Notes under the pieces: generated by a model | Databases searched by the model: none | The model's input: the letters and a program-made list of their open reading frames with translations, nothing else | What the model was told of the DNA's origin: nothing | Shown: positions 17,271 through 25,457 of the stretch, one piece after another | Layout of the letters: each line of letters opens with the position of its first letter | Position numbering within the stretch: position 1 is the first letter of the stretch | Source of the DNA: an uncultured Prevotellaceae bacterium | Lineage (GTDB): Bacteria; Bacteroidota; Bacteroidia; Bacteroidales; Muribaculaceae | Assembly: GCA_900316835.1 (NCBI GenBank) | Contig: ONEL01000003.1 | Span: 62,001-126,000, forward strand | Direction: 5' to 3' | DNA: 64,000 nucleotides | Made by a program: the position numbers and the translations under genes

Positions 17271-17278
17271 CAAAAGTA
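17271..17278 (-). promoter_or_regulatory. -7 box of the AAA/DUF4143 ATPase gene
   Basis: TACTTTTG on the minus strand, 44 nt upstream of the start codon, positioned between the two TGCCAA..TTGGCA palindromes. Confidence 0.55.
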
Positions 17279-17306
17279 ACGAGTTTTATTCAATTGCGCA
17301 AGGATG

Positions 17307-17344
17307 ACATTAAAAATCTGCCAAGATTGGCAGATTTTTAATGT
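17307..17344. repeat. 38-bp palindrome upstream of the ATPase promoter
   Basis: ACATTAAAAATCTGCCAA, centre GA, and its exact reverse complement: 18-bp arms with no mismatch. It sits between the divergent ATPase and sigma genes. Confidence 0.85.
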
Positions 17345-17402
17345 GAAATACCATTGTTTCTATGACAAAGCACAAGAAACACTATGTTTTTGAAATTATA
17401 CG

Positions 17403-17410
17403 TATTTTTG
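17403..17410 (+). promoter_or_regulatory. -7 box of sigma cassette 2
   Basis: TATTTTTG lies 39 nt before the ATG at 17450. Its position downstream of the first in-frame ATG (17384) argues that translation begins at 17450 or later. Confidence 0.55.
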
Positions 17411-17449
17411 CTGTTACGTTTTGGGGGCAACAAACGTCTTTATAGTGAG

Positions 17450-17929
17450 ATGGGACTTGACTTGATGACATCCTCCTTTATGGGCTTGCGTGACAAGCTG
17501 CACCACATCGCAATGCGTTATCTACACAGCGATGAGGATGCTCAAGATGCAGTCCAGGACACTTGGCTCAAGTTGAGTGACAAAGGAGAGGTTGAGACTT
17601 CGCAAGAAGCGAGAAACAAACTAGTGGCGGTGTTGCGCAACATCTGCATAGACCAGTTAAGGAAAAAACGCACAGTTCCTATCGACACCATCAACTCAAG
17701 TGATGTGCCACAATTTTGCATGGAAACCGAAGATATTGAACGACTTGAGAAGCTACTGCAACAGCAGTTAACACCACTCCAACGGCAAATATTCAATCTT
17801 GTCACCCATGAAGGCTGCGACTATGAACACATTGCAAAACAATTGTCAATGTCGGTCGAGGCGGTGAGAATGAACATGAGTCGCACGCGCAAGAAGATTA
17901 GTGAAACCTATAAAAAGTTGAACCAATGA
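17450..17929 (+). CDS. ECF RNA polymerase sigma factor (cassette 2)
   Basis: 159 residues from the ATG at 17450 (MGLDLMTSSFMGLRDKLHH). An upstream in-frame ATG at 17384 would add a hydrophobic, family-atypical segment and precede the -7 box, so I reject it. Region 2: HHIAMRYLHSDEDAQDAVQDTWLKL; region 4: LQRQIFNLVTHEGCDYEHIAKQLSMSVEAVRMNMSRTRKKI. It overlaps the next gene by ATGA, which in turn overlaps the following one, forming a coupled operon that ends with an outer-membrane barrel protein. Similar in design to cassette 1, but without an STN-bearing receptor. Confidence 0.87.
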   Translation: MGLDLMTSSFMGLRDKLHHIAMRYLHSDEDAQDAVQDTWLKLSDKGEVETSQEARNKLVAVLRNICIDQLRKKRTVPIDTINSSDVPQFCMETEDIERLEKLLQQQLTPLQRQIFNLVTHEGCDYEHIAKQLSMSVEAVRMNMSRTRKKISETYKKLNQ

Positions 17930-18402
17930 ATCATCTAAATATTCAATTCTCAATAGAAGAAGTTGAAAGGCTGTGCCAGCTATATATTGATTGCCAGCTT
18001 TCTGTTCTTGAAGAAGCGGAGCTGGAATATGTGCTGAGGCACTGCCACTTTGCATCTACCATCATCAACGAAACTAAAGACTTAATGGCGATTTCACGAA
18101 CATTAAAGCTGAAAGCCGCAAAACAGCACAAAGGCTTTTTTGCATTGCCCTTGCGAGTGGCCGCTTGCGTTACTATGGCACTGGGAATATATATAACATA
18201 CAACCACCTCAGCCTAAATCAGAATAATGACAACTGCATTGTCTATGTTGCCGGGGAGAAGGTAAACTCTAAAATGGCTCATAAAATTGCCGAGGCCGAT
18301 GTAGCCAAGATGAAGAAATTCATGGAGGCTGTCGACGAGCAGCAGGCCCATGAGAAAGCCAAGGTAGAACAATTCATGAATCAAATAAACCACTCGAAAT
18401 GA
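17926..18402 (+). CDS. Short membrane protein, probable anti-sigma factor (cassette 2)
   Basis: 158 residues. N-terminal helical cytoplasmic part, one membrane segment at about 80-98 (VAACVTMALGIYITYN), and a periplasmic tail with VYVAGEKVNSKM and a C-terminal amphipathic helix (MKKFMEAVDEQQAHEKAKVEQF). There is no FecR or DUF4974 domain. The role is inferred from position: it overlaps the sigma gene by ATGA and has the single-pass topology expected of a membrane-tethered anti-sigma factor. Confidence 0.65.
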   Translation: MNHLNIQFSIEEVERLCQLYIDCQLSVLEEAELEYVLRHCHFASTIINETKDLMAISRTLKLKAAKQHKGFFALPLRVAACVTMALGIYITYNHLSLNQNNDNCIVYVAGEKVNSKMAHKIAEADVAKMKKFMEAVDEQQAHEKAKVEQFMNQINHSK

Positions 18403-18782
18403 AACGTTTACTTATAGCCCTACTGTGTATTGTCACTTGTGTGACAGTTTTTGCCAAGCCACCTAAGTTACACGTGGAAAACCTGTTTGATGGTCGCTTC
18501 AACAACAATAAGAGTGTAACGGTTTCCATTTACAAAAACAATGGTAACTACTATCGTGGCATTACGGTAAAGAACAACCTCGGTATCATCAAGAAGATAG
18601 CCGATGCCATAGAGCGTGATACGCCACGAGCCTCTCAATATTCCAACCATCAAGAAAGTAATGGGCAATACACATCATTGCAAGTTATCAACAACGGAGA
18701 AGTCATCTTCATAGGGTTGCAACGCGACCAGAACGGTAGTGGGTTCTTCTTCATCCAAGGCAAGGAAAAAGCATTTAAATAA
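18399..18782 (+). CDS. Small secreted protein, DUF6108-like
   Basis: 127 residues. Signal peptide MKRLLIALLCIVTCVTVFA, mature part starting KPPKLHVENLFDGRF. The mature sequence (NNNKSVTVSIYKNNGNYYRGITVKNN, then a helix IIKKIADAIERD) resembles the Bacteroidota DUF6108 group found with ECF sigma operons; I give that name from memory. It overlaps the anti-sigma-like gene by ATGA and is probably the periplasmic component of this regulatory set. Confidence 0.6.
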   Translation: MKRLLIALLCIVTCVTVFAKPPKLHVENLFDGRFNNNKSVTVSIYKNNGNYYRGITVKNNLGIIKKIADAIERDTPRASQYSNHQESNGQYTSLQVINNGEVIFIGLQRDQNGSGFFFIQGKEKAFK

Positions 18783-18801
18783 CTAAAAAACACAACGTGA
18801 A

Positions 18802-20952
18802 ATGAATAAACTTTTTCATGCCATCATTTTGATGGCTATGCTACCTGCATCCCTTTATTCGCAGGAAATAAGCGATTCAGTAGATATTGATTCAATTGCT
18901 AATTATTGGGACAAAGTGCTTGAACTTAACGAGGTTGTGGTGGTTGGGCATCGCACTGTGCTCAAACAAGCACCCGACCGAATTGTCTATCTTACCAAGA
19001 ACGACACGTTTGCCAAGGGACTAAACGGAATCGAGGTACTTGACCGAATACCGCGTGTCACAGTAGAGGGTGATGCCGTGACCGTTGCCGGGAAGTCTTC
19101 GGTGAGGTATATCGTTGACGGTCGGCTCTTGGAGATGAGTAATGACGCAATAGCCATGCAATTAAAAAACCTGCAAGCATCGGGCATTGAGAAAATTGAA
19201 TTGCTCACCACCCCACCAGCAAAATATGCAGCTGGTTCCAATGTCGCTTTCATCAGCATTACTACACGCAATGAATCCCTGGGCACTCGCGGCAATGTGT
19301 GGGCAAACGGCAATGTACGCGAAAGTTTCAACTATATGTTTGGTGGCAGCCTATCGCACACCACTCGAAAAGTTGAACTCTCGGCCAATGCAAGTTGGAA
19401 CGACATCAAGGGCATTAACGACCTTGACCGCGTTTACACCTTCGAAGACCACATCAAGACATCCAAACGCACCACTCATTTCAGCAACAAGTCACTTGGC
19501 TTGAATGGTCTTTTCAAATATAAGTTCTCTAGCCACATTAGCGCTGGAGCAATCGCAAATTTTGCCACAAACCGATTAAGTAGCGAGCTAAACGACATTA
19601 CAGTCGAGCAAGACATAACATTCAACTCCCACAATCACTCACCCTCGCGCCCCAACAATGCCTTGACATTGACAGCATTTTGCGACATGCAACTAGACGA
19701 CAAAGGGAAATTGTTGAGTGTCACTTACAACTACTTCGACCGCAACAGCAAGTCTTTAGCTAAAGTTGTGACCAATAATGAGAATGATGAAACTCTGCTC
19801 ACCAATGAAGGACACAATAAATACCACATCCATTCAGCGAAAATCGATGCTACGCTACCGTTCAAGACATTCAAGATGGAAACGGGATTAGCATTCACCA
19901 GCATTAGTAATAACACAGCACTCAATGTAAAATACCTTATTGACAATGAGTGGATTAACGACCCATTGCAGAGCAATCAATTCAACTATAACGAAAACAC
20001 CGCCGCTGCCTACCTGAGTGCAGAAAAGAGCTTAGGTGACTCATTCTTTGGCAAGATTGGCATGCGCTGTGAACACACCTCGGTGAAAGGTCGTCAGGAT
20101 ATTGGCGATGAGCATCACAACAATAGCTATTGCTATCTATTCCCATCATTAAATTTGAGCTGGAATAGTCAAAGCGCTGGCCGCATTTCATTATCCTATT
20201 CAATGGGTATCACGCGCCCTAGTTTCGCCGACCTAAATCCATTCCGTTACTATACAACTACCAATGACTATGTATCGGGGAATCCCGACTTGAGGCCTAC
20301 TACAACTCATAACGCTGAAATAAGCTACAGTTTTAAAGGCTTTTACGCTGTGCTTTATAATTCCTACAGCCACAATGCCATTGGCTACGTGACTCGTTTC
20401 AATGCCGATGCAAGCCAGCAAACAACACCCGAAAACTGTTTTAATAGCAACAAGGCTGGTATTTATGCTTCTTACAATCGCTCATTATTTGAATGGTGGA
20501 GCTTGAATGTTGGCGCAGAGGTTTTCAACTCCTATGCCAAATCCAAGGTTGCCGATTTCAAGGACCTTGACCAAAGCAGCTGGAGTGGCAAGCTAGAGCT
20601 CAACACTTCATTCATGCTTAACCGCCAACGCAACCTTATCTTCAACGTGCGTTTAAGTCATTATTTCCCTTATACAGAGCGAATGGTGCATTACCAGTCA
20701 ATGTCACTCATTGGTTGCGAGCTGCGCTATATGTTACTTGACAACCGCCTTGCCATGATAGTGTCGGTGAGCGACCCCTTCGGCTGGAATATCACTCGTT
20801 CTACAGCCCATTACAAGGATTACAGCTTTGCATCGCGCAACAATATTCATTCCCACTCGGTACAGTTGCGTATCTCCTACACATTTGGTGGCAACAAGGT
20901 GAACAATGTGTATCGCGACTCTAAAGAACGTGAATCGGTGCGTTCATTATGA
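18802..20952 (+). CDS. Outer-membrane beta-barrel (TonB-receptor-like) protein, cassette 2
   Basis: 716 residues. Signal peptide ending LYSQ, a short TonB-box-like LNEVVVVGHR (about 42-51), a plug domain (about 52-150: VLDRIPRVTVEGDAVTVAG, VRYIVDGRLLEM, IEKIELLTTPPAKYAAGS) and a beta-barrel of the OMP_b-brl_3 type ending in LRISYTFGG. It lacks the STN and carboxypeptidase-like domains of the cassette 1 receptor, yet plug and barrel are clearly the same family. Substrate unknown. A weak terminator hairpin follows. Confidence 0.83.
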   Translation: MNKLFHAIILMAMLPASLYSQEISDSVDIDSIANYWDKVLELNEVVVVGHRTVLKQAPDRIVYLTKNDTFAKGLNGIEVLDRIPRVTVEGDAVTVAGKSSVRYIVDGRLLEMSNDAIAMQLKNLQASGIEKIELLTTPPAKYAAGSNVAFISITTRNESLGTRGNVWANGNVRESFNYMFGGSLSHTTRKVELSANASWNDIKGINDLDRVYTFEDHIKTSKRTTHFSNKSLGLNGLFKYKFSSHISAGAIANFATNRLSSELNDITVEQDITFNSHNHSPSRPNNALTLTAFCDMQLDDKGKLLSVTYNYFDRNSKSLAKVVTNNENDETLLTNEGHNKYHIHSAKIDATLPFKTFKMETGLAFTSISNNTALNVKYLIDNEWINDPLQSNQFNYNENTAAAYLSAEKSLGDSFFGKIGMRCEHTSVKGRQDIGDEHHNNSYCYLFPSLNLSWNSQSAGRISLSYSMGITRPSFADLNPFRYYTTTNDYVSGNPDLRPTTTHNAEISYSFKGFYAVLYNSYSHNAIGYVTRFNADASQQTTPENCFNSNKAGIYASYNRSLFEWWSLNVGAEVFNSYAKSKVADFKDLDQSSWSGKLELNTSFMLNRQRNLIFNVRLSHYFPYTERMVHYQSMSLIGCELRYMLLDNRLAMIVSVSDPFGWNITRSTAHYKDYSFASRNNIHSHSVQLRISYTFGGNKVNNVYRDSKERESVRSL

Positions 20953-20983
20953 CGCGCCTCACGCAATACCTGCCTCTTCTTTG

Positions 20984-21021
20984 AAAAACGTGCTTCAAAA
21001 AAAATCATGGAGCGCGTTTTT
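20984..21021 (+). terminator. Terminator of cassette 2
   Basis: AAAAACGTGCT pairs with AGCGCGTTTTT (one G-T pair) across a 16-nt loop and continues into T residues. Confidence 0.55.
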
Positions 21022-21127
21022 TATTATCTCTTAAATTCAGGGCAATTTTTTATTAACCTATACGTTATTATATATATTGTAATATATAATACTTACCATC
21101 GTGTAAGAAACCGCTTAATTGCTTGAA

Positions 21128-22045
21128 ATGGGAAGATTAAAAAGAATATTTCTTATATCTATCGCAGCACTCTCATGCTTGGGTGCCAGCGCGCAGGAGC
21201 TGAACTGCACGTTTGAAATTGACACCAAGAAGGTAAATAATGCTAATAAGGATATTTTCAACACCTTGCAGGAAGCTGTTAATGAATACCTTAACACCAC
21301 TGTTTGGACCGATGCTCAGTTTGCGGCAAACGAGAAGATACAGTGCAAAATGTACTTGACGATTGCCGAGTATGACGAGTCGACCGGCAAGATGAAGGGC
21401 GACCTTCAGGTGCAGAGCACACGCCCGGTTTACAACAGTTCCTACACCACTACCCTAATAAACTTTAAGGACACTCGCATTGAGTTTACCTACGACAACA
21501 ACGAGCAACTCGTCTACAACGAGCAGGAAATGCAGAGCAATCTCACCGCAATCCTTAACTTCTATGCCCTGTTTGTCATCGCGCTCGATTTTGACTCGTT
21601 TGCTCTGAATGGCGGTGACCCCTATTTTGAAAAGCTAGGAAATATAGTGCGCATGGCTCAAAGCAGTGGTGAAAGTGGCTGGAAAGCCTTCGAGGACTCG
21701 AAGAACCGCAGTGCGGTGCTAAGCGCTTATACCGACAAGCAGACCAGCGCCATACGTGAGATATTCTACAATTATCATCGCTTGGGACTTGACCAGATGG
21801 TGACAAGCGTGGACAAGGGACGTCAAACTATCACCCAGTCGCTCGAAACGCTTAAGAAGATCTATGACGTCGCGCCCATGTCGGTGTGCCTATCGATGTT
21901 TAAGGACGCCAAGATGGACGAACTCGTAAATATCTACTCCAAGGCCAATAGCACCGAGAAGGAAAAGGTGTATGAAACACTTTATCCTCTCTACCCCACC
22001 GAGACCGACCGCTTGAACCGCATCAAAAGCACTGACATTAAATGA
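21128..22045 (+). CDS. DUF4835 family protein (PorD of some type IX secretion annotations)
   Basis: 305 residues with a signal peptide (MGRLKRIFLISIAALSCLGASAQ). The start is the ATG at 21128; an upstream TTG would add three residues only. Recognised by the order ELNCTFEID, FNTLQEAVNEYLNTTVWTDAQF, TLINFKDTRIEF, LDFDSFALNGGDPYFEKLGNIV, and RQTITQSLETLKKIYDVAP. The family lies between coaBC and recN in many Bacteroidota, and is called PorD in some annotations; the link with type IX secretion is from memory. A protein with a T9SS sorting domain is encoded at 42358-43707. Confidence 0.8.
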   Translation: MGRLKRIFLISIAALSCLGASAQELNCTFEIDTKKVNNANKDIFNTLQEAVNEYLNTTVWTDAQFAANEKIQCKMYLTIAEYDESTGKMKGDLQVQSTRPVYNSSYTTTLINFKDTRIEFTYDNNEQLVYNEQEMQSNLTAILNFYALFVIALDFDSFALNGGDPYFEKLGNIVRMAQSSGESGWKAFEDSKNRSAVLSAYTDKQTSAIREIFYNYHRLGLDQMVTSVDKGRQTITQSLETLKKIYDVAPMSVCLSMFKDAKMDELVNIYSKANSTEKEKVYETLYPLYPTETDRLNRIKSTDIK

Positions 22046-22099
22046 TAAAGTTATAAGTGAACTGTTTTAAGCTGTTAGTTATTCCTAGAGACTTCTATA

Positions 22100-23764
22100 A
22101 TGCTAAAGCGATTATCTATATCTAACTATGCTCTCATCGACCAGCTTGAGATACACTTTGAGCAAGGACTCACTATCATCACTGGCGAGACTGGAGCAGG
22201 AAAGTCTATTATACTTGGTGCGCTGGCGCTAATCCTGGGCGAACGTGCCGACTCCTCGTCAATACGTGACAAGGAGCGTAAAACCGTGGTCGAGGCTTCG
22301 TTCGACATTAAGGACTACAACCTAAAGCCATTCTTTGACGATAACGAGCTCGACTACTACGACGGCGAGCTCATAGCACGTCGCGAGATAAACCCCAATG
22401 GACGCTCAAGAGCCTTTGTTAACGACGGCGTGGTGGCACTCACCACACTGCGTGAACTAATGACACACCTGGTTGACATCCACTCGCAGCACAGCAACAT
22501 GTTGCTGTCAAGGCCAGCATTCCAGCTATCAATTCTCGACAACATTGCCGCACACGATGATGACTTGAAAGAGTATCAACAGCTCTACAACCGGTTTCGC
22601 GCCACCGAGCGACAGCTTAACGACCTGCGCGATAACCTCTCCCGCAACCGTAGCGAGGAGGACTACTTGCGCTTCCAGCTCAACCAGCTTCAAGAAATAG
22701 CTTTGCAGCCCGGTGAGGACGATGAGCTTGAGCAACAACAGCGCCGACTGGCTAACGCTTCGAGCCTCAAAGAGGACTTGTGGAAAGTGAGCAACATGCT
22801 CAACGGCGAGGAGCAATCACTCATCGACCAGCTGCGCGAAGTGCAAGCAACACTTGCCAACGCCGAGCAAAACCTGAGCGACATTGAGGGTATGGGACAG
22901 CGAGTGAATAATTCTCTCATCGACCTCAAAGACATAGCGCAAAGCGTGGCTATAATAGAGGAAACACTCAGCGACGACCCTGCCATGCTACAGCAAGTGG
23001 AAGACCGCCTTAACACCATTTACTCGCTTGAGCGCAAGCATGGCGTGAGAACGGTGAACGAGTTGCTGGCACTGCAGCAAGACTACGAGTCAAAACTCAG
23101 CAACATCGACTGCAGCGAGGAACGCATCGCCCAAATGGAGCAACTTCTCTCAAGCCAGCGCCAAGAGGCTGGCACACTGGCGGTAAAAATCTCATCGGCC
23201 CGCAAAAAGGCCGCTAAACAATTCATTTCCACGTTGCAACCCTTGGCGCAAAACCTGGGCATGAAGAACCTGAGCTTTGACATCAATTTCAAGCTTGCTG
23301 AGCTCAATTTCACAGGTTGTGATAGCGTAGAATTCCTTTTTGCCTTCAACAAGAACCAAGACCTCATGCCTGTTAAGGACACGGCGTCGGGTGGCGAGAT
23401 TTCCAGGCTCATGCTATGTATCAAGAGTGTAATAGCACGCTCTATGAACCTGCCCACCATCATCTTTGACGAAGTGGACACTGGCGTGTCGGGCGAGATA
23501 GCTAACCGCATTGGCGACATGATGGGCGACATCGCGCGTCACATCCAGGTAATAGCCATTACCCACCTGCCACAAGTGGCAGCACATGGCACAAGCCACC
23601 TGCGAGTGTTCAAGACCGATACCGCCACCAGCACAACAACCAGCGTGCAACACCTCAGCGATGATGAGCACGTGACCGAGATTGCCCGCATGCTCAGCGG
23701 TAACGAGATAAACCAAGCAGCGCTTGATAATGCACGCGTATTAATAAATAGCTCTCGCTGTTAA
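22100..23764 (+). CDS. recN: DNA repair protein RecN
   Basis: 554 residues, the family length. SMC-like ATPase acting at double-strand breaks. Walker A GETGAGKSIILGALALILG (about 30-48), a central coiled coil (about 150-370), the ABC signature TASGGEISRLMLCIK, and Walker B IIFDEVDTGVSGEI with ITHLPQVAAH downstream. It is followed by rlmB, 82 bp apart. The long open frames on the opposite strand are codon-bias shadows. Confidence 0.95.
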   Translation: MLKRLSISNYALIDQLEIHFEQGLTIITGETGAGKSIILGALALILGERADSSSIRDKERKTVVEASFDIKDYNLKPFFDDNELDYYDGELIARREINPNGRSRAFVNDGVVALTTLRELMTHLVDIHSQHSNMLLSRPAFQLSILDNIAAHDDDLKEYQQLYNRFRATERQLNDLRDNLSRNRSEEDYLRFQLNQLQEIALQPGEDDELEQQQRRLANASSLKEDLWKVSNMLNGEEQSLIDQLREVQATLANAEQNLSDIEGMGQRVNNSLIDLKDIAQSVAIIEETLSDDPAMLQQVEDRLNTIYSLERKHGVRTVNELLALQQDYESKLSNIDCSEERIAQMEQLLSSQRQEAGTLAVKISSARKKAAKQFISTLQPLAQNLGMKNLSFDINFKLAELNFTGCDSVEFLFAFNKNQDLMPVKDTASGGEISRLMLCIKSVIARSMNLPTIIFDEVDTGVSGEIANRIGDMMGDIARHIQVIAITHLPQVAAHGTSHLRVFKTDTATSTTTSVQHLSDDEHVTEIARMLSGNEINQAALDNARVLINSSRC

Positions 23765-23846
23765 GCGTGCCACAATAGAATGCTGCTCTCTTTTACTTAA
23801 CGCTTAAAACTAAACTCTTAAAACTTAACGCTTAACAACAGGATTA

Positions 23847-24593
23847 ATGGACACAATTTTCGGACTCCACGCTATAATCGAAGCCATTGAGGCGGGTAAA
23901 ACAATCGATAAGCTCCTGCTCAAGAAAGACCTGAGCGGAGACTTGGCACACACCCTCATCAACCTGGCACGAGAGCGCGATATCACCATTCAGCGAGTAC
24001 CCATCGAGAAGCTAAACCGCATCACACGCAAGAACCACCAGGGAGCCATAGCTATGCTGGCGGCTGTCACCTATTACAAGGTGGACCAGGTGTTGCCAGC
24101 CGTCTTCGATGAGGGAATGAATCCTTTCTTTGTTATTCTGGATGGTGTGACCGACGTGCGCAACTTCGGCGCTATAGCACGCACCTGCGACTGCGCCGGC
24201 GTGAGTGCTATTGTCATCCCCGAGAAGGGAAGCGTGAGCGTCAACGGCGACGCTATCAAGACGTCGGCTGGCGCGCTCAACTATTTGCCCGTGTGCCGCG
24301 AGCACAGCCTCAAGGAAGCTATCACTTATCTTCGCCAGAGCGGTTGTCGCATCATTGGCACCAGCGACAAGAACTCAGTTAACTATACCAGCGAGAACTA
24401 CACTGGTCCAGTCGCTTTGGTGCTCGGTAGCGAAGGCAAGGGCATCTCACCTGAGGTAGTGCGCCAGTGCGATGCCTTTGTCAAGATTCCGGAGTTTGGT
24501 AATATCAACTCGCTCAACGTGTCGGTTGCTGGTGGCATCATGATGTATGAAGTAGTGCGTCAGCGTCTCGCCGACGGTCAGGGAGTGGAGTAA
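23847..24593 (+). CDS. rlmB: 23S rRNA (guanosine-2'-O-)-methyltransferase RlmB, SpoU/TrmH family
   Basis: 248 residues. N-terminal substrate-binding domain (IFGLHAIIEAIEAG, 1-80) and a C-terminal SPOUT knot (about 95-245): motif 1 DGVTDVRNFGAIARTCDCAG, motif 2 LVLGSEGKGISPEV, motif 3 IPEFGNINSLNVSVAGGIMMYEV. Transfers methyl to the 2'-O of a guanosine in 23S rRNA. TrmH-type tRNA methylases share these motifs, so RlmB is the most likely, not the only, reading. The gene ends the core block and shares a terminator hairpin with the minus-strand pair downstream. Confidence 0.9.
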   Translation: MDTIFGLHAIIEAIEAGKTIDKLLLKKDLSGDLAHTLINLARERDITIQRVPIEKLNRITRKNHQGAIAMLAAVTYYKVDQVLPAVFDEGMNPFFVILDGVTDVRNFGAIARTCDCAGVSAIVIPEKGSVSVNGDAIKTSAGALNYLPVCREHSLKEAITYLRQSGCRIIGTSDKNSVNYTSENYTGPVALVLGSEGKGISPEVVRQCDAFVKIPEFGNINSLNVSVAGGIMMYEVVRQRLADGQGVE

Positions 24594-24625
24594 AACCATC
24601 AGTTGGCCCGTTGAACATAAAAGAT

Positions 24626-24676
24626 AAATCAAGCCGCCAGTGCTAGCAAAGCTGTTGCACTGGCGGCTTGATTATT
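24626..24676. repeat. Terminator hairpin, direct repeat copy A
   Basis: 51 bp containing AAGCCGCCAGTGC and GCACTGGCGGCTT, a 13-bp stem. It can terminate rlmB (plus) and the DUF2442 gene (minus). A second copy at 25342-25392 differs in one base (C/T in the loop). Confidence 0.85.
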
Positions 24677-24691
24677 GGGCAAACAATCAAA

Positions 24692-24943
24692 TTATTGAAT
24701 CACACCTCGATGGAGTTGTTCTATTGGGAACATGAGATCCCAATTCTTTCCCCACACAATATTGCCGTTTTCAATAGTAAATAAACGAAATTTACGAGGG
24801 TCAAGATACTTGTTATATTGAGGATGTGGATGACGACGAATAAAATCTCCAACATCAATAACTTGAGTTGTGTGATCATTAAATTCAATCATCACAGTCA
24901 AGTTTCCCTCATCGGTGGCATTAATTATTTCCAATCGTTCCAT
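24692..24943 (-). CDS. DUF2442 domain protein
   Basis: 83 residues. Contains VMIEFNDHTTQVIDVGDFI and LDPRKFRLFTIENGNIVWGKNWDLMF, the typical DUF2442 pattern of a small beta-rich protein. It lies 12 bp after a DUF4160 gene on the same strand; this pair is a recurrent mobile association that has been proposed to behave like a toxin-antitoxin module, which the sequence alone cannot show. The two genes lie between two nearly identical 51-bp terminator repeats. Confidence 0.8.
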   Translation of the reverse strand: MERLEIINATDEGNLTVMIEFNDHTTQVIDVGDFIRRHPHPQYNKYLDPRKFRLFTIENGNIVWGKNWDLMFPIEQLHRGVIQ

Positions 24944-24955
24944 AACTATTTCCTC

Positions 24956-25258
24956 CTATAGTTTCTTTCTAATATTTGTACTTCTTATTCTTTGCTTTAA
25001 CACAAAAAATTTAACCCATTTATCAATTATGTTCTTATGATATTTTTTTATAAAAGCTTTAGCTATCCGTTTTTCTCTATCCGATAGAGCTTCTACACCT
25101 TTCTTTGTGCGCACATTAATATCATCAAGTTCACCATCCATCATGATCAGGTCAAAGATACTTTCTTTATCCTCGTGAATAACATGCACATGAATAGGTT
25201 CATGCTCATTAGAATAGAAATAAAAAATAAAACCGAAATATTCAAAAATCTTTGGCAT
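24956..25258 (-). CDS. DUF4160 domain protein
   Basis: 100 residues from MPKIFEYFGFIFYFYSNEHEPIHVHV, the defining N-terminus of DUF4160. A TTG further upstream (25282) would add eight residues, but it overlaps the -7 box, so I chose the ATG at 25258. The middle is acidic and the C-terminus basic (VEALSDREKRIAKAFIKKYHK). It is the first gene of a two-gene operon with DUF2442. Predicted module, function unproven. Confidence 0.8.
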   Translation of the reverse strand: MPKIFEYFGFIFYFYSNEHEPIHVHVIHEDKESIFDLIMMDGELDDINVRTKKGVEALSDREKRIAKAFIKKYHKNIIDKWVKFFVLKQRIRSTNIRKKL

Positions 25259-25279
25259 TTCATCTCTAATTACAATATG

Positions 25280-25287
25280 CAAAGATA
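25280..25287 (-). promoter_or_regulatory. -7 box of the DUF4160-DUF2442 operon
   Basis: TATCTTTG on the minus strand, 21 nt upstream of the ATG at 25258. It fixes the start of DUF4160. Confidence 0.6.
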
Positions 25288-25341
25288 ATTATTTTTTTTC
25301 ATACAGTTTCCTTTTCTATTAAAAATAATCACAACCAATAG

Positions 25342-25392
25342 AAATCAAGCCGCCAGTGCTAGCAAAGTTGTTGCACTGGCGGCTTGATTATT
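25342..25392. repeat. Terminator hairpin, direct repeat copy B
   Basis: Same 51 bp as copy A with one substitution. It lies 66 bp beyond the stop codon of the M13 peptidase gene (minus) and upstream of the DUF4160 promoter. Confidence 0.85.
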
Positions 25393-25457
25393 ATTGTTAT
25401 TCTGGTTAATAGCTAAACAATGTTGCACAAAATGCTATTATCAACTATTAACCCCAA

